Assembly: GCF_035083965.1 (NCBI RefSeq)
Contig: NC_089724.1
Coordinates: forward strand, 19,362,974-19,426,973
Source: Branchiostoma lanceolatum
Lineage: Eukaryota; Chordata; Leptocardii; Amphioxiformes; Branchiostomatidae
Length of the DNA stretch: 64,000 nucleotides
Reading direction: 5' to 3'
Under the pieces are notes generated by a model, which was given only the letters and a program-made list of their open reading frames with translations, searched no databases and was not told where the DNA came from. This document shows, piece by piece, positions 1-12,829 of the stretch. How positions within the stretch are numbered: the first letter of the stretch is position 1; the number at the start of each line of letters is the position of its first letter. The translations under genes were made by a program, and so were the position numbers.

Positions 1-1262
1 TAAAAATTGTAATCCATCCATTAATTCTTTTGACAAGCCTAGAACAATAGAGATTCAAAATATCATAATCAATTGAAAGAACCGCAGCCGCAGGACATGA
101 TGAAAGAAGAGCACATTTTTTAAAGCAAAATATTGCAACTATGTTAATAAACCAAAAACATATGTGACTCACAACTTTTTTGTGTCTTTTCATTGATGAA
201 AAAAAATAACATGGAAAAACACATCTCACTCGTAAAAAGGTTAACAAGATTATAGGTAACTTACACATGTACGAAAAGTTGGAAATTTGTTATCATATCA
301 GCAAAAGCTTTCATGACTCCATGCCTTCTTTACCTCTATCTTTACCCATTGTAGCTTTGTATGGTCCAACACTTACAGCACATCCCTTAAAACAATATAT
401 AAAAGTCAGAAATGTTATCTCAGAATAGCTTTAGAAGTTGCCCACGTGATTACTTTTCCTTTGGCATTACTATTAAAAAAATTGAAGGCTTCTGAAAATA
501 CATGACATCAACAAAATATAATTTTAAAGTAGCCTTTTATTTTACAAAGTGTTACACAAATGTCCATCCTACAATGAAATCAATATGATGCATTCAAACT
601 CACCTCAGATATGTACACCTATAACACAAGACAAAGTAATATTATGAGACCAATAAGAGCAAAATCCAACATATGACAGTTTCCATTTGGGTACAGGGGA
701 CAACAGTTTTGGAATCATCTGTCTCAAACATGAAAAAACATTCTGTCCTTCACAGTTAAAAAGCAAAAGATGATTACTAAAGATGATCTGTTTGTATTTC
801 CTTGTTTATTGTCAAATACAACTTGTATGGTTGATTTAGTTTATTTGACCTGTGGATAATTTTTTGTTTTGTTTCGTATTGACAAGCATACATCCATTTT
901 AATGCTCTTTTCATTTGCGTAATGAAGTATTACATTATGTTAACTTTTGTTAATTATGTTTGAATTTTGATATTCATGTACAGTAAAGTTAGGTCAACAG
1001 GATGTTTCATTTCTTGGTAATTTTTGTTCTTTTTCACTTTGATTTCCTATCATGTATTCTTCACATCAATATTGTTTAATTTAGGTTTATTTTTTTTTAA
1101 ATTATGTTTGAGTGATGGTGATATCTAAGCCTTTCTAGGCTTCTCTTGCACCTTTTCCCTTATTTGTCATCAATTGCACTTTTGTGATTTTTCATGCACA
1201 AACAAACAATAAAACACTACATGCACAAAAAAAGGAAGGTAACTGTTGCAAAAACCACTTAC
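1..1262. other. Probable hexokinase intron, no exon recognised
   Basis: This AT-rich stretch follows the last visible hexokinase exon, whose donor at 1262-1261 shows that the gene continues leftward. I see no conserved hexokinase C-terminal block in either strand and no other coding signal. Confidence 0.5.
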
Positions 1263-4200
1263 TCTTCAATCTCTGAAACATATTTGGTCAGAAATGTTCC
1301 TCGCGTCTCCAGGTCTGGTGAGGTGCGACCGCCGAACACCAGCATCTGTTTAGTCATCTCCAGCAGCACAAGTCGTACCAGCTCACCCATGTACATGCCA
1401 CTGATCATCTTTTCATAGCTGTCATACATGTAGGGAAGAAATAATTCAAATGTAAGCAATGGAATTCATGACTTGTAACGATGATAAAACATTAATTCTG
1501 TTCTATGCAAATGGCAGAGCTTGAGGTCGATCATTATCAAATAAAGGCAAATGCTAGCCGTTGTTTCCTTATACAGTTAATATGATATTGACAGATTATA
1601 AATCTTTCAATGAGCCATTTCATCCTATGTATACTACAAAAGTGAATGTTACTAATTTTTGTTAGTTAAGGGACTGATCCTGGGAGCAGCTATGTCTGAT
1701 TGACTTGTGTGGAGCTCAGTGGTGCAAGGACTAATACCCCGCCCCCCAGGCCTCTTCACACTGTTTTGTATGTTAGCCCTATACAAATACTGTAAATGCA
1801 GAAATGTTTGCGGTAAGCTCTTCACCGCGAACTTAAAACCATCGCAAATGTTTTTGGCCTCCTACCCCCTTGTCTACTATTGTCTCAACCATAAACTTAA
1901 AACCACCGTGAACACTACCGCAAAGTTTAAACCACACAAACTTAAATGCATTTACAGTAAGTGCACAAAACCAGCGCTCACATTTGTTGGCCCTTGTTGA
2001 TGGAGTGTTCATCAATCTCCCTGTCGTATGCAGTGCGTAGGTCATCGAGTGCTCCATCCTCCCCAAACGCCCCCCACTCCATGTTGACCACGACCTGGTT
2101 GGGCTCACCACGGTCCCCCTCCCAGATCTCCACATTGTCCAGTTTCTCCATGTAGCAGGCATTACTGCCAGTACCTGGAAAAAACAACAGAAGTAGTAGT
2201 TTCAGAATCTCAAAACATCCAAACAAACAACCTTTTCAAACAAGACCTCACCCACATACCAAATATCATCACAATCCCTCCAGCAATTCTTAATCTATGT
2301 AGACCACAAATAACACAAACAAGCAAACAAACATGCAAGCAGACACACACAGGCACAGCAAAAACAATAGTTCCATTTTTCATGGAGGTAATGAAACATG
2401 TTTAAATGAAAACATGACAATATCAGTTCACTTCCATTCAAGAGATTGAAGTAATTCCTCAGATTGCATTTTCAAAATCTGAATCAAATGTAAATCATTG
2501 TCCAAAGTATGAAAAAAATACCAAGAAGTTACATTATCTCTCCACACCTAGGCTGTGGTAAAAAAGAATCCATGTCCATGGCCAGTCCCTTAGCAAAGAA
2601 GTACTGTATATACCAACTCACCTACAATGAGCCCTATGAGACAGTCATGGTCGGCCAGACCACACGCCATCATGGTCCCCACGGTGTCATTCACCACAGC
2701 AACCACATCTGTGTCAAAGTCCTGCGGCCAAAAATAACCATGTCTTACTTCACGAATCTGCTGTAAATAACTAACGGTTACATGTATTGTATTTGAATCT
2801 TGGTGTATTTTCATAATTTACTAAAGTGCATTGCTAGTACTTTGGCCGATGTGGCAGTTTACAACCTCTGCTGAAAGGAAAAGCTTTAGTATGACATGTT
2901 CAAGATACATTACTATAATACATGCCTTTCAACAAATATGTCAGATGCCCCCTATCAGCAGTCCCAATCACTGCACTTCTGCCCACGGTTCAACATGCCT
3001 ACAACTCACCCCACGCCTCTTGATGGCATCACGTAGCAACCGCACCACGTCTTCACCCTCCACGCCCGCAGCACTGAAGCCTTTGGTCCACTTGATAAGG
3101 GAGGCGCAGTCCAGCCCTTGCTGCTTACAGGGGAAGGAGAAGGTGAAGCCAAGTGCCATCTTCTTATCCTTCATCTCGATCTTCTCCAAGAACTTACCCA
3201 TGCAGTCAGCTATGTAGTCAAAAAGCTGGGGAGGTAGCAAAGGAAAATAGGAAATGCTTCAGTTGAAAACATACCTTCTTAAAGAATTCTTGAGACTAGT
3301 AAGTCCACACAGAGATACATTGAACTTATCTCTCCATTTATTTTACAGAACATATATCAAGAAATAGGCAATTGCCAACTTTTGTGGTTACCTGCTCCCC
3401 AGAGCCAGTCATGATGCTTTCTGGAATGGCATAGGAGTCGCTCTGCAAACGAACATCTTTGGCACCCTTCTCAATGTGGACATGCAGCACACGGAAGTTA
3501 CTGCCACCAAGATCCAGGGCTAGGAAATCTCCGGACTCTGGGGGAGAAATGAGACATGGTTATGCTTCAGGGATCGATGGTCAACACTTTCCAAGTCAAT
3601 ACTATTATGCACATTCAAAAAAAGGAACCTTTCTGTCTAAAGTTCATTGGGTAACGTTCTATGTCTTACAAGAAAAATGAACATACATGTATGTAAGTTA
3701 AAATGAACTTTATAAAATGTGGTTACCTGTCCCATCTGGTACAGCTCTAACATACGTAGCCAGCATTTTGACAGTTGCCTCAGGGTTGGTTTCCTTTTTC
3801 AGCCCCTTCTCCATTTCCTTGTGGAGCCTTCCCATGATGTCATTTAGGCTGTCATTGTCATACCGGAATGGCCTGAGGATCAGGTCAATCTGTGGGAACA
3901 CCAGTGTCTGAATAGTTACAAGGCAAAATGCATTTTTTTTCTGAATGATATGATACATCATAAGACATATTCTATTCATACTTCTCATTGAATTCCGGTA
4001 CATTTGTACAAACTACAATGGGTGGAGATTCAAATGAAGATGAAATAGAGACACAATAGTCAATTTGATCATGAACCATTTGCATTGCCACACAAAAGGC
4101 AAACCTATACTGAACCCAGCTGTATCTTTTGCACCTTAGCAACAGAAATATCAGACTTTCTTTGCAGGCCTTTACCATGACACGCCCCCCACGCAAGGTC

Positions 4201-5547
4201 AACCTATTTGCAGCACCACACCTATACAGCTTAACAAACCTAATTCAGATAACAGTGATTAATGACAACGAAATGACTTCAGATAAGGTTGATGAGACTG
4301 TTTTTTTGATAACCCTGAAACCCAAGACAATTTACATTTTAGTACAAAGTTGAAATGCATGTTTTTTTAAGTCCATTTGTCCAGTTACATAATTTGCCAG
4401 GTTACTCAAACAATAGTTGTTTACAGCAGTGCAGGTTAATCTTTAACATGCTGTTTAAAGTTTTAAGGCGCCATACAAATCAGCTTCAATGTGCTCCCAT
4501 TATGTACCTAAAATTACATGCAAAAAGCATCATAAGCATAGAATGAATCTTAGAGATTACTTTCACACCTTGCTTTCTAATTCAAATATCCAGAAAAGAT
4601 TTAATGGCTTCCTGGTATCACAAATACACATGTAGCTAGGTTCAAAACAATGTGTTACTGTTAGAACAAGGACCTCCTTGGTTAGAACAAAACAATGGTT
4701 CATGTCTAGCTATATTTACAACCCATAACTCATACAACGGTTAGTCATATTCAAGAGGATGTTAGTGTTCCTTGAACAAATTGTACTGTACTTCATTTTC
4801 TCTAAACTCTCTGGAAAACCTGTGTTTTGTTGATTCGAAAACATGACAAGCTAATCAAGGAAATCTCACTCTTACTTCTTTTGTGTTTGCACTTCGAACA
4901 TTGGTTTTAAGATAAGCTCACTGATAAGAAAGGCTACAGTACATGAAAAAAAGGGATCCTCGTTGTTTCTTCACGTTGTTTCTACCAAGTTCTAAATCTG
5001 TGCAAGGACATTATATAATGTCCTTGATCTGTGCTATAGATTTAAACACAAATCAATCATAATCTTCCATGGGTCAATCACATATGTTTTGCATGGCGCT
5101 AACATGAGGAAGTGTAACACAATATCCAGATGGCCAACAGAGTGTAATGTATGTAAAGTGAACCCTCAGGGCAAGTTTTACTTTGGCAACCTTGAATTGT
5201 ACACCCTTCGAGCAGGCCCGATATGCTCGGCCTGCTCGGGAGGGTGGAATTGTAGAACCACAGACCTTATACAACAAATACAGACCTGCAACTTCCTCAT
5301 TTCTGAAATAAAACCTTTGACTGACTTATTTTTGCATCAGAATTCCACAGATCTGCTAAATAAAAAGATCGTGTAATCCAGTACTTTAATGTGAGACTTA
5401 ACCATAACAAAAACTTCTTTAACACATTTATTACGAACATTACACCAGCCCGGCCCTTGCCCCTCCCCCTTCACAAATACAGTAACGTGTCAACATAATG
5501 ATTACCACAACAAGCTACACACTGACCTTCTCCTCTTTACTCGCCAT
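1263..5547 (-). CDS. HK: Hexokinase, 5' seven coding exons (3' end outside window)
   Basis: Catalyses ATP-dependent phosphorylation of glucose and other hexoses, the first step of glycolysis. Coding exons in transcript order: 5547-5527, 3907-3727, 3537-3392, 3225-3010, 2721-2622, 2174-1982, 1418-1263. All have GT/AG borders and phases agree, giving 337 residues. The protein starts [15 protein letters not shown]. It carries the phosphate-binding [13 protein letters not shown] segment (about residues 73-85), the sugar-binding [15 protein letters not shown] segment, the catalytic Asp in VVNDTVGTM (D200), GTGSN, and the [10 protein letters not shown] and [16 protein letters not shown] blocks. About 130 C-terminal residues of a one-domain hexokinase are missing; I found no matching exon in 1-1262, so they probably lie left of the window. 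The N-terminus is short and charged, without the hydrophobic mitochondrial-binding leader of vertebrate HK1/HK2, so a cytosolic enzyme is likely. Its promoter side faces Abraxas. Confidence 0.95.
1790..1957. repeat. MITE-like inverted-repeat element, copy 1
   Basis: The ends are inverted copies (CTGTAAATGCA at the left, TGCATTTACAG at the right). The interior is full of alternating CGCGAACTTAAAACC and its complement, so the element can fold on itself. A related copy lies at 28904-29111. It sits in the hexokinase intron between the 1982-2174 and 1263-1418 exons and has no coding capacity, so it looks like a non-autonomous DNA element. No target-site duplication is clear. Confidence 0.6.
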
Positions 5548-6941
5548 GGCTGGTCGGCGTTATGAGGAGCTGACTGGACACTGGTGTGGTGAGTAAGAAG
5601 GCGTGCTGCGGATCTCGTGATGCTGGTGCACGCGAGGCAGGTGTGTGCAGGGCGGAGGAACACGTTACTGTCTCCCCAGGACGGGCACGGTGGGATCAGC
5701 ACGGTCACGCTACTCTGGGAACAAGAAGATCACTACTACACGCAATAGAATATTCATGTCTGTAACGTTATAGATTATAGTTGTGATTATTTTGTCGGCA
5801 AGTAAGTCCTACCAATGACCTTGATAAATTAATTTTTATTTTTCAAGGATATATTTTTATGCAGTATTTCCGTCTTCACACTTTGTAGTGTGTTATATGT
5901 TTCTTGTCGTTGCGTTGAAAGGGGCGTGAGCCGCGTGACAAAGTAGCAAATATTAGTTTCAGTAGGTAAACTACAATTTGTAGCGTGTTATTCATATTTT
6001 ACTTCCATGGAAGACAATTTATCTTTCCGTGCGAAATATTTTTAAAGACTGGTTGATCTAAGTTCTAACATTGAATATAACTCATGTTTTGAGTTTGGTA
6101 ATTAACTTTATTGGATAAATTACCTGAAGGTATTTTACCTACCTAGTATGGTTCAACATATTGTTTTTACTCATGTTTCTCCTCCTCCTCCTCCTCCTCC
6201 TCCTCCTCCTCCTCCTCCTCCTCCTGCTTGTCAAATCTTCAAATCGATTCATCTCTGTCATTTTTTGACCAAATGACCTGAAATTTGGCACAAAGGTAGT
6301 GTGGGCAAATACCCCTAGGCGTTTTCTTTTTCATTTTTACGATGTAGATCTTTAAAGTGATTTTATTGAGTTTTTTTGTTACAGCCAATGGGAGCACGGC
6401 ATTTCAAAATGCGACCGCCTGATTGGCCAATTGAGTTAATCAAGTTATCTTGCATTTCTGTGTCAGCTGCCCTAGTGTTTATACCAAATGTGGCATTATG
6501 ACTGCCTAGGACATGTGCGTACATGGCTTTGGTGAAGGCGACCGCTAAAGTGAAAAATATAATATCCAATCTATATCCAGAATCACCACTAACCCCCAGG
6601 TGCAACAGCCAATGCTGCAGCCTAGTCGGGCCGATACATCAGCAGTAATAAAAAGGACTGTCCTTGGTGCTGAACAACATTCAAACACGCAACATACTGC
6701 TGGCTAACATTCAAACTGCGACATGGCTTCTGCCTCAGAGACCGACAACAATTGCCTTCTCCCTTGCCCTAAACACTGTTACTGTAGTCTTTGAGCGTTG
6801 CGATGTCACCACCTGGATGTCACCTTTGATATTGTTTTCTGCGCTGGCCAGTTTACAGAGCCCAGCTGTTATATTGAGGCGTTGCCAAAAAGTAGGTAGC
6901 TTGACCTCTGTGCGATCTCGTTCCCAGGTTATTGGTTCAAG
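5548..6941. promoter_or_regulatory. Head-to-head intergenic region of HK and Abraxas
   Basis: About 1.4 kb separates the divergent start codons of hexokinase (minus) and Abraxas (plus). It must hold the 5' UTRs and proximal promoters of both, possibly one bidirectional promoter. It includes the CTC microsatellite at 6179-6225. I see no convincing TATA box. The exact transcription starts cannot be read from sequence alone. Confidence 0.5.
6179..6225. repeat. (CTC)n microsatellite
   Basis: This is a perfect trinucleotide run of about 15 CTC/TCC units between the divergent HK and Abraxas genes. It is a homopurine-homopyrimidine tract and is likely to vary in length between individuals. Confidence 0.95.
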
Positions 6942-9900
6942 ATGGCGGTGGTTCGTTTGGGCGGAAGTGTCTTCTCTGCTCTCAGTTTTCAACAAGTTTG
7001 CAGCCACTCTGATCAGGTAAGGAACAACATTTGCTTCTGTTTACACGCAGAAACTCTTTGCCACTCTATGGTTGTCTTTATCTATGAATATCTGTGTTCA
7101 CACGCTAAGTTATTGCATATTATTATTAAAGCTTACCTGACAGCCCATTTGTTACTCAATCCAAGGCCCAATCAAAGATAACGTGTCAATGTCAATGTCA
7201 TAGCAGAGCAGTATAAACATCATGCTTCTTTCCTGTAACCTGTAGTCATGTAGGACTGAGTAATACATAACGTGTTATCAAGTTGTATAACTTCTACTTC
7301 TAGCCAATTTGCTGATGGTCCTAATTTTATAAACTGACTGCTCATTTGGCTGGTGTATAATTTTTATTAGATATAGCAAAATGAAGAAGGTTTGTGCATA
7401 AGAAATGCAAGAGAAAACTGTGTGATATCTGTTCAAGTAATGACAACGAATATTAATCACAGTAGCTAGAAATGACGTCATCTGCTATACGTAGGCAATC
7501 AGTATCTCATTAAAGTTTCATAAGGTGTGGGCAGTTTCAACCACAGTCTCAGATCTATGCAAATCTACACCAGCTGCCAGATAATGGTTCACTAGCCATC
7601 CCCCATACCATGGATTGTGGCCATATATCATGATCTAAAGATGAGCCACAATTCCATAGAAATGCTGTGATATGACTTGATATATGGCATTATGTAGCAA
7701 GTCTTGCTTTACAAAATTTCGCTATTTCCATAGCAAATGTGCCACTGAGCCTCTTGTCACCTCTCCAAACTCTCAGCAAGGACACAAAAGCAAATTATAT
7801 TTTCTTCTTCCATATTCCACATATGGAAGAATACCCCTCAGGAAGAAGTTCCATGCTGAAAGCTTCTTTCCTAGAACTATATTCAGTTTCTTTATGGAAC
7901 AAGCTACTTGTAAGCTTCCTTGTGATTGCTTCCTAGATGGGTATAGCCTTAGACTAAGGTAAAAAGACGTCTGTCATCATATTCTAGTTAGTTTAACATG
8001 CTTTGTGGTGATCTGAAGTGAATAAGAAAAACAAATATATATTGTCTGACTTCTGTCAATTTGTCCCCAGATTGGCTTGCTGTTTGGTGAGGTCAGTGTC
8101 CAGGTCAAGGACTCCATTAGTGACTCACAGATCAACTCCAAGACAACAGAGAAAACCACATGTGAGTCAAACATGACCAATTTTAACGTGCATTCAAATC
8201 CAGCTGCAGGCGATATGTACATATGGGAACTATATGAATATGATATGATAGTTGATACTACACTTTTCCGATACCAGTCCCATCATTGACAGGTACATAT
8301 TTAACAGTTATCATAAGGTTCACACATTCCAGCACTTAACAGGCAGATTTCCCATGCTAAGGGCCTTATCATATTCAAGGGTGTTTCTTGCCTTGCATGA
8401 CATTTCCAGTAAAAAAAAGCATTGTGAGCATCTTTGTCCAGATCAAGACTTTTGCATTTTATTGCTTTGTATTGATAATTGGGGCTGTCTTAGTATAACA
8501 GTGATGATGGCTATGCTTAATATAACAGCATATTGAGTTCCGCACATATACAGATACACACTGTAGTTTGGTCTACAGGTGCCTATATGACAGACAGAAA
8601 TGTTAAAATTAAAATATTTAACTTTGCTCACTAAACCTTCCTATCAATTATGATACAACGAACATTTTGGTTAATTCACAACTCATATCACACCTGTTTG
8701 TGTTATAATCTTCTGCAGGTGTGCTGTCCCACCTACCATGTCACCTACCCCTCAGGTGAGAACAACTGTCCATGATTTTTCTTTACAAATAGAAGTCCAT
8801 GCACATCTGCGAATGATTTCATCAGATTCAAAAACCACTGAATATCAAGGCTCTTTATTCACAGTCAGGATCTATATACAATCAACAGTCGGCTAGATAG
8901 ATCCTGGTTGTGAAAAAGATCCTTGTTATCTACATGAGTCAAATGTAGACTAATTGTATTGTTGTCTTTTTTTCTATTACAGTTCCAATCTGACAACAGA
9001 AAGTATCAGCAAGGCTATAACTGAAGTGGCTTCCAACAGAGAAAAGGTAAAAAAGTCAAAAGAAAAGTTGAAATTCTTGTTTCATTTTAAAAAGTCTATT
9101 GCACTTTCTTTTATACATAAGATATTGATCAATCCATTGATTTTTTTGCATACTTGTAACCACACCCTAATTGTGTTATCCCTCCATCTGGCAAACAGAA
9201 TATAGTCGGATGGTACAGGTTTCGCCGGAACTCTTCGCCGGAACCGTCGTTATGGGAACGTATTGTCCACAGAAAATTGTCAGAAACATTGAAAGCAGAG
9301 GAAAACATGCTGTTCTGGCTGTTTACTTACCAGTCCAGCGGTACCGTGTCAACACATGTTACAGACTATACTTTATACCAGCAGAAAGATAGGTGAGTGT
9401 ACATTTGTATATTTTGTTGATATAGTAAAGGCCTCAAGTATCAAGTAAAGAATTTGTTTCAAAGACTTAACAACACTAGTATGACATTAATAATACTTTG
9501 AAGAACAGCATTTGGTTCTGTAACAGATGTGAACAAAATGTATTTGGGGTGCATTGTCCATGTGTGCATTTTTAGTTTGTTGGTGTGCATGTGTATTCAA
9601 TGACCTAGACCTAGAAATAAGTGAGGCATCAGTGCAAGCCAAGGTGTTACCTAATGTTTAAGATTGTTCTTTAAGTTGATGAGTTAAACATAGATGTTTC
9701 TGGCTATAGGAGGTTGCAGGCCATTCCCCACACTGTGGTGAACCTTGGGGATACGTCACATGATCACTATCGAATGAGCTCCGCGGGTGCACTCAGCACG
9801 GATTTAGGCATGCTCGGAGTATTTAGAAAATACAGGTGTGTCAGTCACTTAGATATGGTTCCTCTTTCATGTGCAAGTATTATCATGCAGCTTGACAATT

Positions 9901-11437
9901 ACTAGTAGCATCTTTGTTTTGGTATCTGGTGCTTCTGTCAGATTTGTTGATGGTTGACTTGTCACAATCTTTTATGTCTATGCATGCATATGGTGGTTAC
10001 CATCAAGAAAAGTATTCATAAGAGTAAAGATCTCTTTATACTGTACTACAAGTACAAAGCGATATAAATTTCACTTGAATTTCCTTGATAACGTTTTCTT
10101 TTATTCACTAGGGACCGTCTTGTGGATGGTGAGGGTCAACTTTGTGAAGTCTCCATCATTAACCAGATGAACTCAGCTCTTCAGGCACAGCTCCTGGTAA
10201 GACTTTAACGTCCACTGTGCTCCACATCCTACTCTTAATTAGTATTCAAAGCGGACTATTTTCTTCAGAATGCTATACATTAAGTCTAACAGCAAGACTA
10301 TGACCTACTGTTGTTTTTGTAGGCAGTTCTTCAAAATTTTTGGAGAAAAAGAAAAAAGGAATACATAGAGTGATAGACTGTAGTTTTAGAAGATCTGCCA
10401 TCTATACTGATCTTTTTTCTTGCTGTTTTGAGACTCTTGCTTTTCTTAACCCTTAAGCTGCCAGGTTTTTTAGCCAAATAAAAATCAAAAATGTTCGACC
10501 CCTGACCTCCCTCACGAAACCCGCGAAACGCCCGGCGGCGCTATCTCCCCTAACTTCCCGGCTTCGCGCGCTACACGCACGCAAAGCTGTTTTGTTCTGG
10601 GGAATACCCTATCCCGGTTATAACCGGGTCCAGCACACAAGGCATATTTCTGTATCCCTAGTTAAGTCGGGACTGGCAGCTTAAGGGTTAAGAGTCTGCA
10701 GATTACTGTGTATGCACATGTAATTGACTGAGCTCTCTCCTAAGTCATCCTTAATTTTGTCTCTGCAGGGTCTATGTGATTCAGTACACCAAGGGGAAAA
10801 GGAGGCAAGTGTTCTAGAAGAAGAGGTAGCCCAGTTACAAAGTGTTTTGAGGAAAGCAACAGAACAAAAAGAACAGCAACAACCGAGTGTGCTTATCCCA
10901 GAAAAGGTTGATATTAGCAAAATAGAGCAGCAGCAAGCAGAAGATGTTGCAACTGATGGTAGAGATATTGCCATGGAAACAGATGAGGAAAATAGCCCAT
11001 TGGCTGTTCAGCTGAGGAAAATAGCAGGGCAAGCAAAAGATGTTACAACTGAAGGCAAGAAAACACCAAAGATGGACAGGAAGGAGATTAAGAAGGAGTC
11101 TGAACCTAGAACGAAAAGGAAAAGTAGGAAGAGCAGTGAGACAGAGAAGGGGGAGGAGGGAGACCTGTTTAGTAACCTTGTGTCAGAGATGAGGTCAAAG
11201 GTGCAGACTCCAGGTAACCAACGGCAACACAGCAGGCAGAGAGGCAGTCGGCAGATCCAGGAGGAAGAACCAATGGAGTCCAACATGTCTGACAACATTG
11301 ATGCTGGAACTGACATTGAAACAGAAGACTCCCAGAAGAGCTCACAATCAACCACATTGGATGACGATGTGCGAGTTGTGTCAAGTGACGATGAGACAGA
11401 CATGGAGCTAGGGCCGTCCAGTTCACCTGTATTTTAA
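6942..11437 (+). CDS. ABRAXAS1: Abraxas (BRCA1-A complex scaffold, MPN- domain), 8 exons
   Basis: Abraxas is the scaffold that pairs its inactive MPN domain with the K63-deubiquitinase BRCC36 in the nuclear BRCA1-A complex at DNA breaks. Coding exons: 6942-7016, 8071-8161, 8719-8755, 8983-9046, 9199-9392, 9710-9835, 10112-10196, 10769-11437; phases agree and give 446 residues (human ABRAXAS1 has about 409). The start MAVVRLGGSVFSALSFQ and the blocks LLFGEV, DSISDSQ, NIVGWYRFRRNSS and AIPHTVVNLGD match the family. A short coiled coil (QGEKEASVLEEEVAQLQSVL) follows, then an acidic and basic low-complexity tail with a nuclear-signal-like KRKSRK. The last residues are SSSPVF, so the SPxF BRCA1-BRCT-binding motif (S443-F446) is present; this favours ABRAXAS1 over ABRAXAS2. 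The exon 6 acceptor is a tandem NAGNAG (9707-9712), so one arginine may be optional. Confidence 0.93.
10450..10687. mobile_element. piggyBac-like MITE, copy 1 (TTAA-flanked)
   Basis: This 238-bp element in Abraxas intron 7 begins CCCTTAAGCTGCCAG and ends with the exact inverse, CTGGCAGCTTAAGGG. TTAA lies immediately outside each end (10446-10449 and 10688-10691). TTAA target sites and CCC-starting ends are hallmarks of the piggyBac superfamily. The element is GC-richer than its surroundings, holds an internal CCGGTTATAACCGG palindrome and has no transposase ORF, so it is non-autonomous. A near-identical copy is at 51874-52112. Confidence 0.8.
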
Positions 11438-12732
11438 GTGATTGTTCAAAAGGCGTTAAGTATGCTTGGATGTAACTTGTACAATATATGATATCAAGGC
11501 TACAGTTAAGGTTCCGACTGATTTGGGGTTTCAGTTGAAGACTCACAATTTTGTACATAATGTATCATATTTGTGTTACATCATGGGTGTCATGTCCCAT
11601 TGTCCTGGAAATTTTGCAGAGTTAGTCATGGAATATCATGTCAGTAACGCTGTGGTGATCATGTGCAAAATGGTAACCTGAGTCACCAAGTCTCTACCTT
11701 CAGTAACTGCCGTTCTGTGAATTCTAATTAGGGAATCAAGTTATAGAGGATTAGCCATAAAGTATATCATGAACATGTTGTGGGCCACAGGTGTTACTGT
11801 GTGAGTAAGATGAGATGTGTGATCAAAGTTGTTCCAGAGTACATGTATATGTTGGGAAAGAGCTCCTACTGCCTTCCACTGTGTGCTCTACATCATAACG
11901 TCCCACGACTATGGCATTATTGAGATTGAATCTACCCAGATTTACTGTTAAATTGGAAGTCAGTAACTGAACATAAAACACGTGTCTGTCAGCATGCTGA
12001 AATGAAGGTACTTCAGGTATAAGACTAGCTAAAAGCTGAAGCACTGTTAACATTGAGAAATGATAGCCAGATGAAGCTTGTGTATCCTATTTACTTTCAC
12101 CCTCTTGGTACTTAACTTACATGTATGCATCTGAATGAGAAATACTTTTTGTCAAATACATTGGGAAGGGGCAGGCTACATGTTAGGAAGAGAGTGATTA
12201 TTTTTTCAGGACATTTAGGAAAGCACTCTTAATTAACGTACCATGTATTGTGTTGTATGTCGATACAAGGTTGTTCATGGTTGAATCATGAGAGACCCTT
12301 CTAATCATTTTTAAAAAACATTCTAGTAGCATATATGACTGGAGTAGACTGATAATTCTGTTATATTGTTACTGATCCTGAATGATCCATTGTGGAAAGT
12401 GAGCCCTGTTTGTAGACTTGAACTGTTTCAGAAACTGGGAGGTTTGTGTTTATTTCCTTACTGTTCCTGGCAGTGTATGTTGATATACCTAACTGTGCCA
12501 TGTGCCTTTTCTGTCTACAGACATGTAATCTGTAAAAAAAGGTGCTTTGTTTGTGGCCATATGGCCAGCAGTGATACTTAGAACTGATTTATGTCAATTC
12601 ACCATATGCAAGGCTGTTACAGAGTTATTTTCATATTTGAAGTATGTTTTGTATGAACTATTCAAGTTTTTATCTTATGATAATGTTAATGTAGAGTTGT
12701 AGAGTTCATAAATTGTATGGCAGTTTAGTCAG

Positions 12733-12812
12733 AATAAAACATCCCAAAGTTAAGTCATGGTGTGAAAATGATATCTGCCAGTACTATGCCATGAACACAT
12801 TTATACAATAAA
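12733..12812 (+). terminator. Abraxas polyadenylation signals
   Basis: AATAAA hexamers occur at 12733-12738 and 12807-12812, about 1.3 kb after the Abraxas stop codon and in the same orientation. They imply a 3' UTR of about 1.4 kb. Which one is used cannot be told from sequence. Confidence 0.5.
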
Positions 12813-12829
12813 TTTCTGTCAGTCCCTCT

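Noticed and set aside
10681-11403. Minus-strand ORFs antisense to the Abraxas last exon
   Set aside because: They are mirror frames of a Ser/Glu/Lys-rich coding exon, giving Ser/Leu/Cys-rich translations with no support.
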